This document shows, piece by piece, positions 1 to 11,800 of a DNA stretch of 64,000 nucleotides (position 1 is its first letter; each line of letters opens with the position of its first letter). A model generated the notes under the pieces. That model saw nothing but the letters and a program-made list of their open reading frames with translations, had not been told where the DNA came from and made no database searches. Made by a program: the position numbers and the translations under genes. Origin of the DNA: Pomphorhynchus laevis (Eukaryota; Acanthocephala; Palaeacanthocephala; Echinorhynchida; Pomphorhynchidae); contig WNNJ02000467.1 in NCBI GenBank assembly GCA_012934845.2, positions 123,614 to 187,613 on the forward strand, written 5' to 3'.

Positions 1-1335
1 AACTCCTTGAACGTCTTGTCCTCAAGCAAGTTAATGCATATATATTTACCTTCAACTTGTTTCCTCCCTTCCAAGCTGCTTTTCGCTCTAATCACTCTAG
101 TGAAATTGCATGTCTTTAAGTTTATAACGACAACGACTTATATCGCGCGATCATAAATTATGTAGTGTCAGTTTCTCTTGATCTCATATCAGCTTTTGAC
201 ATCGTCGATCACTCGATTCTTCGCCATCGTCTTCGTCATGATTATGGCTTCTCTTTACCCACTGTAGCTTGGTTTTCTTCATATCTATCAAACCATACTT
301 TTCGGTTTGTACTTTTGCCATCCTTCTTCCATCCCGTACGGTGTTCCACAATGCTCCGTATTAGGCCCAATGCTTTTCTCTCTTCTTCTCGGTGATTTGT
401 CTTCGATTTCTCATACATTTAACTTCCATGTTATGCAATATGCAGATGACGTTCTAATCTATGCTCATGCACCTGCATATCGTATTCATGATCTTAGTGC
501 TTCTGCTTCCAACTGTCTTGCCTCAATTTTCAATCATCTTCCTTCTTTTCGTTTTACTCTGAATCCTAATAAATTCAAAATAATGTGGATCCTTCTTCAA
601 CGTCCCGGCTTAGAATGTCCCTCCGTATAATTAAATTATACAATTCTTCCTATTGTTGACAATCTCGTTTACTTGAAAGTCGGATTATACAATCCGACTT
701 TCACTTAAACCTTTCGTTAGAGATGAAGTACGCTCAACTACATTGATTCTCCGCAAGCTCCGTCAAATTTGTAGATTGATCGATTTTCCTTCTTGTATGA
801 CTCAAATATCTTCTATCATGTTCTCATGACTTGATTAATGTTTGAGTCTATTTTCAATTCACCTAAATCCACTCTTCTTCCACTACAATGCATTGTAAAC
901 GCAGTCGTCTGAATTCTCCTCCGTCTTCGTCGTTTTGATCATGCATCCAACAATCTTGCTTCTCTCGATTTGCCTACCAATTATTCTCGCGTTCAAATTC
1001 GTTTTCTTCTCATTGCTTTCCGCCTTGTAACTTTTCCTACTCCTTCATTTCTGAACCTTCTTTTTCTCGACAATTTTCGTCCTGAGTAATGTTCTTTGCG
1101 TTTCCGTAATTTCTTTCTTTTACATGTTCCTAACTAATCTACCTCTTTTGCCTTCCACTTATTCCTTGTAAATGCTACTCTCTCGTGGCATCATTTACCC
1201 ATTTATATGCGCCAATCAACCTCAACGCCGAGCTTCAAACGCCAAATCCGATCCCATTAAAACAATTTAAGAATTTTATCGAAATAACTTTTGCTGTGTT
1301 TTTTTAGTTAGTGGACTTGTAAGCGTGAAGTTGGC
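1..1335 (+). mobile_element. LINE-K copy K1, 3' half (RT to 3' UTR), decayed
   Basis: Remnant of a non-LTR retrotransposon of the CR1/L2/jockey-like kind that starts before the window. RT residues are visible in two overlapping frames: SAFDIVDHSILRHRLRHD near 190-240 and GPMLFSLLLGDLSS followed by the catalytic QYADDVLIYAHAP near 365-480. The frame changes around 310-395 show at least one frameshift. Downstream, decayed C-terminal coding sequence continues to about 1250. The 3' UTR ends with a GTGGACTTGTAAGCGTG block and an AATAAATTATTATT tail near 1275-1335. The closest relative in the window is K2 (39.7-46.9 kb, minus); LINE-J is a sister subfamily sharing the same 3' UTR plan. Not functional. 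Confidence 0.8.
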
Positions 1336-1507
1336 ACGAATCTACCACTTTAAATAAATTATTATTTTAAAATATACGTAAAAAATTGTTTTGGTGATTA
1401 TAAATTCTTACATTCCAAATTTAAGTTACGCTCGTTTCGCTTTCGGAATGCAAGCGTCGAAAGATTTTGGAAGTCGAGTCAGAAAAGTTTCAAGTGTTTA
1501 AGTTAAA
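1336..1507. other. AT-rich spacer between K1 and J1
   Basis: No coding signal or recognisable element end. It holds a short imperfect inverted repeat built on CATTCC and GGAATG around 1411-1461. Nothing else supportable. Confidence 0.5.
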
Positions 1508-2611
1508 AAATGATTTATTTTAACGTGGCAAATGCGTGCCAGCGCACGCTTACATGACCACAACAAAACAAGACTGTGAATCATGTGTCGAGAAGGTGTG
1601 AACGGAGGAGGTGTTTGAATGTGATAAAGGAGGGGGCGCGGCGGACGTCGAGAAGGAGTTGATTCCAGGCGAGTGAGGCGGCGACGAGGAAGGATCGGAG
1701 ACCGTAGTTGTTGGAGTAATTAGGAACGTGGAGTAAGAGGGTATGACAGGAACGAAGCGATAGCGAGGTGGGGCGAGTATCGTCTAAGAAAGGAAGGTTG
1801 ATGAACGATGGGGAGCCGACAGCGATGAGACGAAAGGTAACGAGAAGAAAGCGGAGTTTGATGCGGATGTGGATGGTGGGCCAGGAGAGTTGGGCAAAAT
1901 ATGTAGATGTGTGGTCGAAGCGACGGAGACGAAAGAGCACTCAAACGGCGGTGTTGATTATTCGTTGTACGGGTAGGATGATGGATTTTGGAGAATTGGC
2001 GAAAAGGCTAAGGCAGTAATCGATTTTAGGGAAAAGAAGCGATGAAAGAAGAGACATATAAGAACGGAATTCGATAAGGGGGCGGATACAGCGGATGTCA
2101 CGGAGAATTAAGTTAAATGAGCGGACATGTCACGGACTAAGGGTTTAAGGGAAAGGTGATCATCGAAATGGAAGCCTAAGAAAGTGAGATTGTGGACTAT
2201 GGGGATGATCGATGAGGCAAAATATACTGTGGGAGGAGATATGTTTGGTTTACGGGGGAGGATACACATTATTTTGGTTTCGGCGTTTAAAACGAGATGG
2301 AGATTGGAAAGACGTTTGTAGATAGAAGAAAGACAGTTGGAGGCAGAAATGCCGATATCGTGTATGCGTTGTGCGGGTGCATGAATTAAATCAGCTAACT
2401 GAGTCTACGTATTGTTATATAATTATAAAATAAACAAAACATAATAATGCTAAATCAAAATTTAATAATTAAATAATAAAATTAATAATTGTTTTTAGAT
2501 TTTCTATAATTTAAATCAAGTTAAAAAATAAAAAATAAAAAATAAAATTTAAAATAAACGTCATTTTTATGAATTGACTAATAAATAACAGACGTTGTAT
2601 CAGAATAAGAA

Positions 2612-2718
2612 TTAGAGGTCATCAGGAGGAACTGCTATGCTATCAGGTTTCGGCCCCTAACTCCTCTACCCAACATAGCAGCGGGGCCAAATACATGCTA
2701 ATGATGTATTTCCTCTGA
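2612..2718 (-). other. Conserved PLE 3' UTR block with predicted pseudoknot
   Basis: Seen directly: CTGCTATG (632-639 within 2,6xx) pairs with CATAGCAG (2,674-2,681), while GGCCCC inside that loop (2,652-2,657) pairs with GGGGCC just outside it (2,683-2,688). The two stems interleave as an H-type pseudoknot. Next to it AAATACAT (2,689-2,696) and ATGTATTT (2,704-2,711) form an 8-bp hairpin. The block recurs at 19,790-19,893, partly at 23,310-23,352, and at 47,649-47,750 on the other strand. Function unknown; likely an RNA structure used in retrotransposition. Confidence 0.65.
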
Positions 2719-2755
2719 AATAACTATCTAGTATCTTATTCTAATGCAAAGTATA

Positions 2756-4153
2756 TTATTTATTATCCATCCATAAAAATTTGCCACTTAAGAGTTTAAA
2801 TTTATTCTTTATATTATTGTGTTGATTTATATATTTTACTATTTTCTGCTTGATGTTATTTTTATAGTAACCTAGTTTAAAATATGTATCTATTAAATTA
2901 TTTAAATGATTTTGAAGAAAGCCAATATCATTACATATTGTTGCAATTCTTAAAATTTCATTATTTAATGTATTATATTTTATATTATATGGTATGCATG
3001 AATGCTCATGCAAAAATATGTTTCTTGTAAATTTAAATATGTCATCTTTACGATATAAATTAATAGTAGTTTTAGTTAATGTTAATTTAATGTTCATATC
3101 TAGATATACACCTTCTTTATCATTAATATTGGTTTTGTTAAGAATAAGGCTTTCTGGATAAATGTGCTCACTAATTGAATAAAAATTATTAGAATTAAAT
3201 ACACATATATCATCAATGTATCGAAACATATATTTCATATATTTATATTGTTTAGATTTAGTTTTTACACAGTTATGAACAAATTCATATTCTATAAAGC
3301 TTAAAAACAAGTCAGCTATAATTGGGCTACTATTACCACCCATTGGAACACCTTTTACTTGTCTAAATATAGATGTCCCTACTTTTAAATAATTTTGATT
3401 TATCAAAATATTTAAGGATTCTATTAATTCAATTTTATCCATATATTTATATTTATTTGATGGTTTAATTTTTGTTAGATAGACGTTATAATTATTATAA
3501 CATATATATGTATATCTTTTTCCGAATATAAGATTAATTAATTTTACTAACGCTTCTTTAATATCTACTAAATCTAGATTTGTATAAAGCGTACTAAAAT
3601 CGTATGTATTTATATTTTGAAAATTTATTCCTTTTGTCTGTTCTAAAAATTCTTTTGTAGAATTAATACTGAAATAGTGTTTTATACCAGTATTAATTTC
3701 GATTACCTTGCAATATTTTTTAAAATGTGCTTTAATTACTTTAAGCATTTTATTCATATAAACAGAAAGTGGTTTTAATGTACATTTAAACGCACTACAT
3801 ATGAACCTAGGTTTTATTGGATTTTTATGTAATTTTGGATTCCAATATAATATAGGTATAGTTTTATTATCTAATTCAACCTTTATACCCTTTTTATCCA
3901 TTATAGAACAGTGACTTGTAATAATTGTTTCTAAACTCAACTCACTACGTTCATATGCTGGATTTACATTTAAATCATTAGAATTAACCTCTTTCATTAG
4001 TATATCATAATAAAGCTTTTTGCATATGAAGACAAAGTTATTACTAGCTTTATCAATAGTTGTTATTATATAGTTATCCTTTAATTTAGTAAGTTCTTTA
4101 TACATATCTTTATTAATTTTATCTTTCCTTTTATAATTGTTTGTTATTTTCAT
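2756..4153 (-). CDS. PLE-A reverse transcriptase (truncated N-terminus)
   Basis: Open frame of 465 residues encoding the RT of a Penelope-like retroelement, the enzyme that copies element RNA at the insertion site. Motifs in order: IDKASNN at residues 33-39, YWNPKLHK at 103-110, TYDFSTLYTNL (motif A with catalytic Asp) at 183-193, GVPMGGNSSP (motif B) at 268-277, and RYIDD (motif C with catalytic Asp pair) at 311-315. The ATG at 4,153 is internal to the full protein: PLE-B shows several hundred more residues upstream with GIY-YIG and linker. Lysine/asparagine-rich composition from strong AT bias contrasts with the GC-richer LINEs around it. No internal stop, but the element is truncated and so probably cannot move itself. 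Confidence 0.88.
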   Translation of the reverse strand: MKITNNYKRKDKINKDMYKELTKLKDNYIITTIDKASNNFVFICKKLYYDILMKEVNSNDLNVNPAYERSELSLETIITSHCSIMDKKGIKVELDNKTIPILYWNPKLHKNPIKPRFICSAFKCTLKPLSVYMNKMLKVIKAHFKKYCKVIEINTGIKHYFSINSTKEFLEQTKGINFQNINTYDFSTLYTNLDLVDIKEALVKLINLIFGKRYTYICYNNYNVYLTKIKPSNKYKYMDKIELIESLNILINQNYLKVGTSIFRQVKGVPMGGNSSPIIADLFLSFIEYEFVHNCVKTKSKQYKYMKYMFRYIDDICVFNSNNFYSISEHIYPESLILNKTNINDKEGVYLDMNIKLTLTKTTINLYRKDDIFKFTRNIFLHEHSCIPYNIKYNTLNNEILRIATICNDIGFLQNHLNNLIDTYFKLGYYKNNIKQKIVKYINQHNNIKNKFKLLSGKFLWMDNK

Positions 4154-5635
4154 TTTATTTTTAATTTTATCAAATTAAAAATAGATTAGAATGTCAACAT
4201 AGATTAGAATGTCATCAGCATATTACATGACCTTAAAGGAGTAAGGTTTGATAAACGGAGATAGATCGCCAAGCAGAAGAGAGAAAAGCAGGGGACCTAG
4301 GACTCAACCTTGTGGAGCCCCGCAAAAAATAGGGATGGGAGGGGAGGATGATGAATTAGAACAGACGCGAGAGAAACCGTCGGATATATATGAGGCGAAC
4401 CATGCTACGGAGGAGGAAGAAAAGCCGTAATCATAACGAAGGCGAGAAAGGAGGACGGAGTGGTCGACAATGTCTAATGCGGAGGAGAGGTCGAGGGAGA
4501 TGAGAACACTGCATAGAGCCTTGTCTCGAGAAATGAGTAAGTCGTTGTACACTTTTATGCATGCGATTTCTGTCGAGTGATTAGAGCGGAAAGCGGATTG
4601 GAAAGGAAGGTAGAGATTGGATGAGGAGAGATAAGCGTTGATTTGTATTAAGATGAGGCGTTCTAAGAGCCTAGAAAGAGTAGGGAGTAGTGAAATAGGG
4701 CGATAGCTAGAAGGAAGGGAGGGGTCGAGCGATTGTTTCTTAAGGAGGGGACGAACGATTGCGGATTTCCAGTGTGAAGGGAATATACGACTGCGGATGG
4801 ACGAGTTAAACAAGGTTGTGAGAAATGGGGATATCGATGAGCATATAGATTTTAATATGTAAGTAGGCAGGGGTCGGCAGGTGAGGTATTGTTGGGCAAG
4901 GACATGAGGACAGATGATACTTCTGTAGGTGAGACTGGGAGAAGATGAAAGAGTTCCGGGATGATGAGATTAAACTGGGCAGAGTGGGATAGGATGGAGA
5001 CCGGGGTGTGAGAGAGCAACGTGGATACTTTAGTCTGGAGAAATGACGAATAATCATTGGCATTGATGTTGCACGGCGAAGAGGAGCGAGCAAGGATTGA
5101 GTTAAAAGTATGCCAGAGAGTCTTAGAGGTGAATGAAGTGATGATTTTATGCTACCAGGAGTTGCATTTGGTACGTAGTAGGTTGAGATGAGACCGGCGA
5201 AGAGCAAGATAGGAATCACGGAAAGACGGAGTGATCGAGCGGAAATCACGTCTGAGAGAGCGGTGATAGACTCTAAAAGCATGGCGGAGTCGACGCTTTG
5301 ATAGTAGGCATTGGATGTCAAACCATGGGCACGGTGCAAGCGACGGTGTGGGTGTAGCTTAAAGGGCAAGAGAATATCGAGAGTGGATGTGAGTTCAGAG
5401 TCGAAAAGAAAGGCGAGATCGTGAGGAGATGAATATGTTATTGCGGGTAATGATAGAGACGATTTTAGTAAGGCAGAGCGGAGAAGGGAGAGGTCAAGAT
5501 TTCCCCAAGGGCGACGTAGAATTGTAGGTGTGTGAGGAGGGGTGTGGTTGTGAGTGAGATCAAGGGTGATAATAAAGTGATCGGATAGACCAGGAAAATT
5601 TTTTAAGTTAATTAAAATTACTTCTTAATTAAGTC

Positions 5636-5867
5636 ATACTATCTTACTCCACGTTCCTAATTACTCCAACAACTACGGTATCCGATCCTTCCTCGTCGCT
5701 GCCCCACTCCCATTGAATCAACTCCCTCTCGATGTCCAACGCGCTCACTCCTTTATCACATTCAAACACCTTCTCCGTTCACATCTTTTCGACACATGAT
5801 TAACATTTTTGTTTTGTTGTGGTCATGTAAGCGTCGCTGACAAGCATTTGCCACGTTAAAATAAATC
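5636..5867 (+). mobile_element. LINE-J 3' end fragment J3
   Basis: About 230 bp matching the last coding part and 3' UTR of J2 (27,200-27,428), with small differences, on plus. It is flanked by near-identical direct repeats of about 34 bp (5,601-5,635 and 5,868-5,902, both TTTTTTAAGTTAATTA-like), which could be a long target-site duplication or copies of the element's A/T tail. It is therefore an independent, strongly 5'-truncated insertion. Confidence 0.8.
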
Positions 5868-5977
5868 ATTTTTTAAGTTAATTACAATTACTTATTAATT
5901 TATTACAATTAATTACACTCAGTTATCAGATTCCTTTGCTATAATTTTCTATATATATTTACAATTCCTTTGCTATA

Positions 5978-8790
5978 ACTACAATAAATAACATACAGAG
6001 TGTAACTACGAATAACATGCCAAGAGGTCAACCGGCAAGCATCGCGAGATGTAGCATGTGCAACGGCCAAGCAGCGAAATTAAAGGGTTGCACGTGTGCG
6101 CGAGCAGGAAAGCCATGTATCAATTATTCGACTTTGAACTGTTGTAATAGAATAGCTTGCACAGCCAAGTATACAATCATCATAGTTGCTCATGTGCAAT
6201 TGTCAGATAGTCCTAAACGTTTCGTCACAGATTTGTCAGGTTCAGCAAGCTTCTGAAGCAGACGAAAATTATGGGGTCATTCAGAGTTCCAATCAAACAT
6301 TTACACAGGCAAAGCTTTCAATATATTGAATGTACGACAAGGTTAGTAAGTGGTCACCAAACGCTCTAACCCTACCACGCTGCAACGAAAGTCGTATTAT
6401 TATTTAGTCGGACTATTATACAAAGTATTATTAAAATACTTTGTCAATGCGGTCCACAACATATCCACCTGCGCAAAGTGTCTTGTATACGTTGTGCTTT
6501 GGATAGGAGACCAGAACTTTGGAAGGAGGGAAAACTGGAAGAACTCTTACTGGATGCGAGGTATCTGCAGTACGTGAGCTCAAAGCGGGCCGAAGAAAGC
6601 AAAACAGAATAGTGAGACAAAATGTTCATCAAACTAATGATGCGGGGTAATATTAATGGTGCAATGCAAACGTTAGCTCCTAAATATATCAAATCAAAGT
6701 GCTTACATCTAGATGACGTCATTAATGGTGTGACGGTCTGTCAAGTTATAAAACTCAAGCATCCAGAAGAAGCGCCAGTGCAAAGGGTGGCAACTTTATC
6801 AAATCCATTGCCAGATGTTATGCCTTATCACGCATACATCTTTAATTATATCTTTTCAACAAATATCGTTGAGCAAGCAAGAAGAATTACCGAATCGGCG
6901 GACCCTTCAGGGGTGAATGCAAAGGATTGCAGACATATGCTTGTGTCCTTTGATAGAGATTCCTCAAAGCTAGCTGAGGCGTTGGTTTGATTAACACGAA
7001 GATTAGCTACTCTCGAAGTCGATTCGAACTCAGTAACCGCTTTTACGGCTTCAAAATTGTTCGCTCTTGACAATTATCCGGGAGTATTCCTCATTGGTAT
7101 TGGGGATGTGTTTCGTAGAATAATAGCCAAAGTAATATTAAGGAAGATATCGATTCACATTCAGTCAGTATCAGACAACAGTCAATGCGGGGCAAAGATG
7201 CGGTATGGAATATGCATGACACATTACGACAATTTACGACATATTCAGATGACATTGTCTCAATCCGAGAATGCATGTCTTTTACTTATATATGCTGACA
7301 ATGCATTTAACCGCCTGAATCGTAAAGTTGCAATTGAAAACATGAAAAAATCTGCCCTGCGCTGTTACCAATACTTCATAACACATCTGCAATGGATCCA
7401 ACATTGATAATTGACGAAGATATAATAATGTCAAGAGAAGGATTTCAGCAAGGCGACCCGTTGTCTATGATTGCTTTTGCTGCGGCATCACTCACACTAA
7501 TGCAATGCATCAGTCAAAGTTTTCCTTCGGTAGAGCAAAAATGGTATGCTGATGATGTTTCATGCGTTGGAACTGCCGAATACCTGGTTAGGGTTCTCTA
7601 TCTGTTGCAGAAAGTTGGACCAGCGTAAACGAAATGAAGTAAAAGCTACTGAGTAAGGGTGACGATACGAGTACAGCTCAAATATTCTTTTCTTGGTCTG
7701 TACATATAACGAAAAAATGGTGTTGAAGTCTTAAGAAGGCCGATCGTAACAGAAACATTTGTAGAGTCTTGGATTATTGAAAAGGTCAAAGAATGGATTT
7801 AATTTGTCGAAAAACTACCAGAGGTGGTAAAATCGAATCCGCATGCTGCCTATTGTGCGTACATCAATGTCTGTCAACACAAATGGAGATATATTCTGAG
7901 AACGTGTCATTACAATGGTAAGTGGTTATTTGATCTAGACCGATGCGTATGCGAAAGGTTTTTGTCTCAAATTACAGGACAAGTTGAAGTGACATATATA
8001 ATACGTCAAATATCGGCACTGCCAACTTCATATGGCGGGTTGGGAATATTAGTTTCATCATCGCTATGTGAAGCAGAGGGGAAATCAGCCAACATAAAGT
8101 ACACACCATTGGAACGGGAAATTACTGGTATAAAGCTAGAACAAGCACAAAATGAAATATCGCGGCGTTCGAAAGTAGATAGGGAATTAAAGAGACACAA
8201 TGAATTTGAAAATGTCCCCGGCGGATGTAGTGATATAGAGAAACAAGCAATGCTACATGCCCGGTGTGTTTGAGCGTCAACATGGTTATCGGCCAAGTTA
8301 TACGAGGATAGCGCTTATCGACTTACTAACTATGAATTTTTGGATTGAATATGTACACGGTATTCATCGCCGTTAAAAAATGAACCGTGAGCACAACAGT
8401 GTAAACCACGTGCTTTCGTGTCGTGTTAGTGGAAAAACAATCGTACGACACAATTTTATTAGAGACGTCTTTGGAAAAATGATTATGGCTGTAACTGGAA
8501 GAGTGGAATGGGAACGATGACAACATAACAAGGAGCTCGTTTAGACTTGGTATGTTTAGGTCTCTACGGAAGTGCAATGGAGCGGACGTATTTTGACATC
8601 GCTATTTACAATCATTTTGCCTCATCGTACATCTCTCGCGAGCCCAAGAATATTGTCGAGTACCATGAAAATAGAAAGCGATCAAAATATTTGGAACGAG
8701 TTAACACAATCGAGAATGTTATATTCGTACCACTTATTTTCTACACATAGGGTAGAATTGGAAAAGAGGCTTCATCAATTATGAAAAATA
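5978..8790 (+). mobile_element. RLE-A non-LTR retrotransposon RLE-5, decayed full-length copy
   Basis: Begins with a leader (ACTACAATAAATAACATAC, 5,978-5,998), then ATG at 6,017 opening MPRGQPASIARCSMCNGQAA, a CXC-like Cys cluster. Further pieces in several frames follow in the family order: LMMRGNINGAMQTLA at 6,637, a GPSGxDA-like TESADPSGVNAKDC near 6,890, GVFLIGIGDVFRRIIAKV near 7,081, FQQGDPLSM (motif B) near 7,444, the catalytic KWYADDVSCVG near 7,540, the thumb region 7,824-8,273, and the endonuclease end MERTYFDIAIYNHFASSY near 8,577. At least five frame changes or stops. Ends in an A/T tail abutting the C1 tail. Same family as RLE-1 to -4. Confidence 0.82.
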
Positions 8791-8902
8791 TATTATTATT
8801 ATTTATTACAAGACTTTGACACATAAAAGCGTCATTTTGTCTGATCACAATATTAAGAAAAGAAAAAAAAGAAAAAAAAAGTAGTTCAGCAATAATAAAT
8901 TG

Positions 8903-11800
8903 TCACATATAGTTATATATTTCCTGCAAAGAATCTTCTCTTTTTATCCACATGCTCAGCGCATTCTGGAAAGATTTGAACTGTGCCATATACACGATCA
9001 AATTCGGCAATCGGTTCCATAGGTTTACCGCTCTGTGAGATAATCGCAAGTATCTATGACATTTCCCGTGTGATTGCACAACAACTGATAAAGAGTGTCC
9101 TCTGTGGCTCGGGTGATCATTTAGAATAACGGATTCCGATGGATAACCAGGAAAGACATGGATCATTCGCCATAACTGTAATAAATCATTGTACATATAT
9201 CTCTTGTAAACTGAAGTAATATTTAGTTGGCTTAGTCTATCACAGTAGGCGATGTTCCGAAGACCAGAACAGAGCTTGGAAAATCGGCGAAGAATATTTT
9301 CTAATTGGTAGAATCTTTTCTAATTGGTTTATTTCACCACGCGTAGAAGGAAAAGTCGCCGGCGAAGCATAATCAATGATTGGTCTGATCAACGCCTTAT
9401 ATAATAGTGAGAACTGAATCGGTGGAAGCGAACTAAAGGTATTTTTGATCATGTAAATAATTTTTCTCGACGTGCTGCATATATTTTCAGTATTGAGGTC
9501 GGTTTTAAACGAATTCTGAACAATTATCCCAAGATCTTTTGTATACGAATTTGTGGGAATAATCTCACCGCAAACAGAATAATCATTTGGTAAATCACTA
9601 CGACCAAATCTGAGGTGGACACATTTAGTAATGTTAATCATGATTCCGGTCAGTTTGCTCCACCTATTAACCATATTTATGTCATCTTGTAAGTGTTGCA
9701 TATCGGCATGGCATGTTATGACATTCCATATTTTAAGATCATCCGCGAATGCTAATTTTTTACATTTTAGAGAGCGTAGCAAACTATCCAGAAATATCAC
9801 GAATAATAATAGACCCAACACCGATCTATGAGGACCACCCATTGATAAATTTGACGGTCTAGATAGACAATTTCCAACTCGAACTCTAAAAGAACGATCA
9901 GATAGGAAAGCGTGAATCCATCGAATAATAGGAATTTCAATTCCGTAATCTGCAAGAGCTTCAATCAACATATTGTGGGGAACCCTATCAAAGGCCCGAC
10001 TGAAGTCGAAATACACGACATCAACTGCATTACCCTGCGCAAATGCATCAACCCATGTTTCGCGTGCACATAAAATATTAGACATGCAAGAACGTCCAGG
10101 ACGAAAACCATGTTGCGAATTATCTAACAAGTTCGATGATTCAAGATAGGATAGTAATCGCCGATACAATATGCGCTCTAACATCTTACATACGACACTT
10201 GTAAGGCTTATTGCTCTATAATTTTCAGGATTGTGACGATCTCCTTTTTTGTGGACTAGCACTACAGTGGCGATTTTCCAATCTAACGGTAGAATTGACT
10301 TTGCTAGTGCTAGTTGAAACAAATAAGCTAACGGTGAAGCAATAAATATAGATAATATCTTTAGTATCTGGGGATGTAATCCATCCGGACCAGGTGATGA
10401 ATGTCGTAAAGAATTTAACTCACTATAAACCTCCTCGGTAGTAACATCAAAATAACTTCGTGAATGGCTTACACGAGATTGCTGGTTAATTTCTGTATTA
10501 TTAGTTACGAGTTGAAAAGTCGACGCAAACGTGTCGGCTACATCTGAAGAGACGAAATCGTAGGAGGAATTGTCCTATTTCTACGTATGTGAGCCCAAAA
10601 TCGTTTTGGTGCACTATGAAAGTCCGCAGCTATTGTCATTTCGTAGTTACATTTTTTGCGTTTTTTAAGCTTTTCAAATACGTTACGACAATTGACGTAT
10701 TCCTGTCGATAAGTATTGTCCTTGCAGCTTAATTTAAACAGTCGGTTTCTTCGTCTTAGTTCTGATTTAAGTTCTCTATTAAACCACGGAGGATTCACTT
10801 TTTTATTTTTATGCACGATCTCGGTAGGAACGTATTTTTCTATTATTTCACACATTGCTGAACGGAAAACCTACCAACAATCTTCAACATCGTCGCTAGC
10901 GCCTACAAAGTTCATAGTCGATGCTGCTTGAAGAATTTTACAATGATCCGCACGATACCAACAATGCTTGAAGATTTTAGTTTCGACTTCGTCAATAATA
11001 TTATTTGAAATCCCTGAGAAGTGAAAAAGCAATATACAATGATCACTAACTCCTATGGGTGCTTCATGCATAATGTCACGCACATCTGTTAATGATTTAG
11101 ATAAAATTAAATCCAACAAAGAACTTTGATCATTCATAATCCTAGTTGGTGCTGATACATGCTGAACAAGAAGTAGGCTATCTAACAGAAAATTCCACAA
11201 GTCATGATCTAGTTTACTAGAAGATGTTATTCCTGAATGAGGATCATCCATATTAATGCTGGAAATATTGAAGTCTCCTAAGCCGAGGAACTGGCCACCC
11301 ATTGCTGCCTTTGTCAAAATATCTGAGAATTCCTAAGTGAGAGCAAAGCTACATGGAGATCTATAACATAGTTCAATAGTAACTTTATTTCTTACATGGG
11401 ATAGACTCGCCACCATCAGTTCACAAGTACAATATGTGTCAGTATAACATTCAAAATCGTCAACACCTATACATTGATCGACATAAAGTGCAACACCGCC
11501 TCCTCGTCGTACTTTACGATCAACTCTGATGATAGAATACCCATCCATAGCTACCATACTATCAGCAATATCATGATGGAGCCAAGTTTCGGTAACTGCA
11601 ATTATTTGAGGTTTATATGTAAAGAATCTGTTCCGAAATTCGTCAATCTTCGATACTATACTACGAATATTTGTGTAAGCGACGTTAATAATTGGAGCTG
11701 AACATTTACTGGTTCTTGCGTTTATAGATAGTCCAGTAAGAAATATATCTAACGAGGATGGATCAATACTTAAGCAATTAACGGACTGATTGGATTCCAA
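8903..11800 (-). pseudogene. C1 ORF2: APE endonuclease - reverse transcriptase
   Basis: Endonuclease motifs: YTNIRS, TETWLHHD, YRSPCS, LGLGDFN and SDHCILL (11,800-10,871). RT motifs: SPGPDGLHPQ near 10,395, NYRAISLTSVVCKMLERI, HGFRPGRSC, YFDFSRAFDRVPHNM, GGPHRSVLGLLLF (motif B, altered from the usual GVPQGS) and the catalytic LAFADDLKIW (about 9,740-9,760). A C-terminal piece (SHRAVNLWNRLPN) ends at 8,903. Two in-frame TAG codons lie near 11,334 and 10,869; frameshifts lie near 10,540 and at a small tandem duplication near 9,300-9,335. Confidence 0.8.

Larger units (their letters stand above)
2391..4190 (-). mobile_element. Penelope-like element PLE-A (Naiad-type), 5'-truncated, inserted in J1
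   Basis: Carries the RT half and complete 3' UTR of the same family as PLE-B, nearly identical over the shared part. The 3' end on minus is the CGTAGACTCAGTTAGCTGAT block at about 2,391-2,412, also seen in PLE-B, PLE-C and PLE-H. The 5' breakpoint is near 4,175-4,190, where TGACATTCTAATCTAT of the J1 target occurs twice in tandem, i.e. a small duplication at the 5' junction. The GIY-YIG half is missing through truncation. Confidence 0.88.
1508..5595 (-). mobile_element. LINE-J copy J1 (minus), 5'-truncated, split by PLE-A
   Basis: Minus-strand copy of the LINE whose plus-strand counterpart is J2 (23.4-27.4 kb). The coding remains run from 5,595 (end of the APE endonuclease, near the SDHF motif) through RT pieces at 5,369-4,304 (SYRPISLLPTLSRLLERL, LDLSSALDIVDHSVLLSR) to a C-terminal piece at 1,940-1,581, ending in a 3' UTR at 1,508-1,580. 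PLE-A occupies 2,391-4,190, interrupting J1 just after the position of the YADDILIYVHAP coding sequence. J1 and J2 share the same stop codon after GAPQG and the same frame changes, so J1 is not an independent copy made by an active element. 5' truncation at 5,595 is typical of target-primed reverse transcription or later rearrangement. Confidence 0.85.

Noticed and set aside
2612-2718. Hammerhead ribozyme in the PLE 3' UTR (CTGATGA and GAAAC both present on minus)
   Set aside because: The two core strings are in the wrong order and too close to hold two stems between them; the stem next to GAAA would start with a C-C mismatch. Better explained by the pseudoknot.
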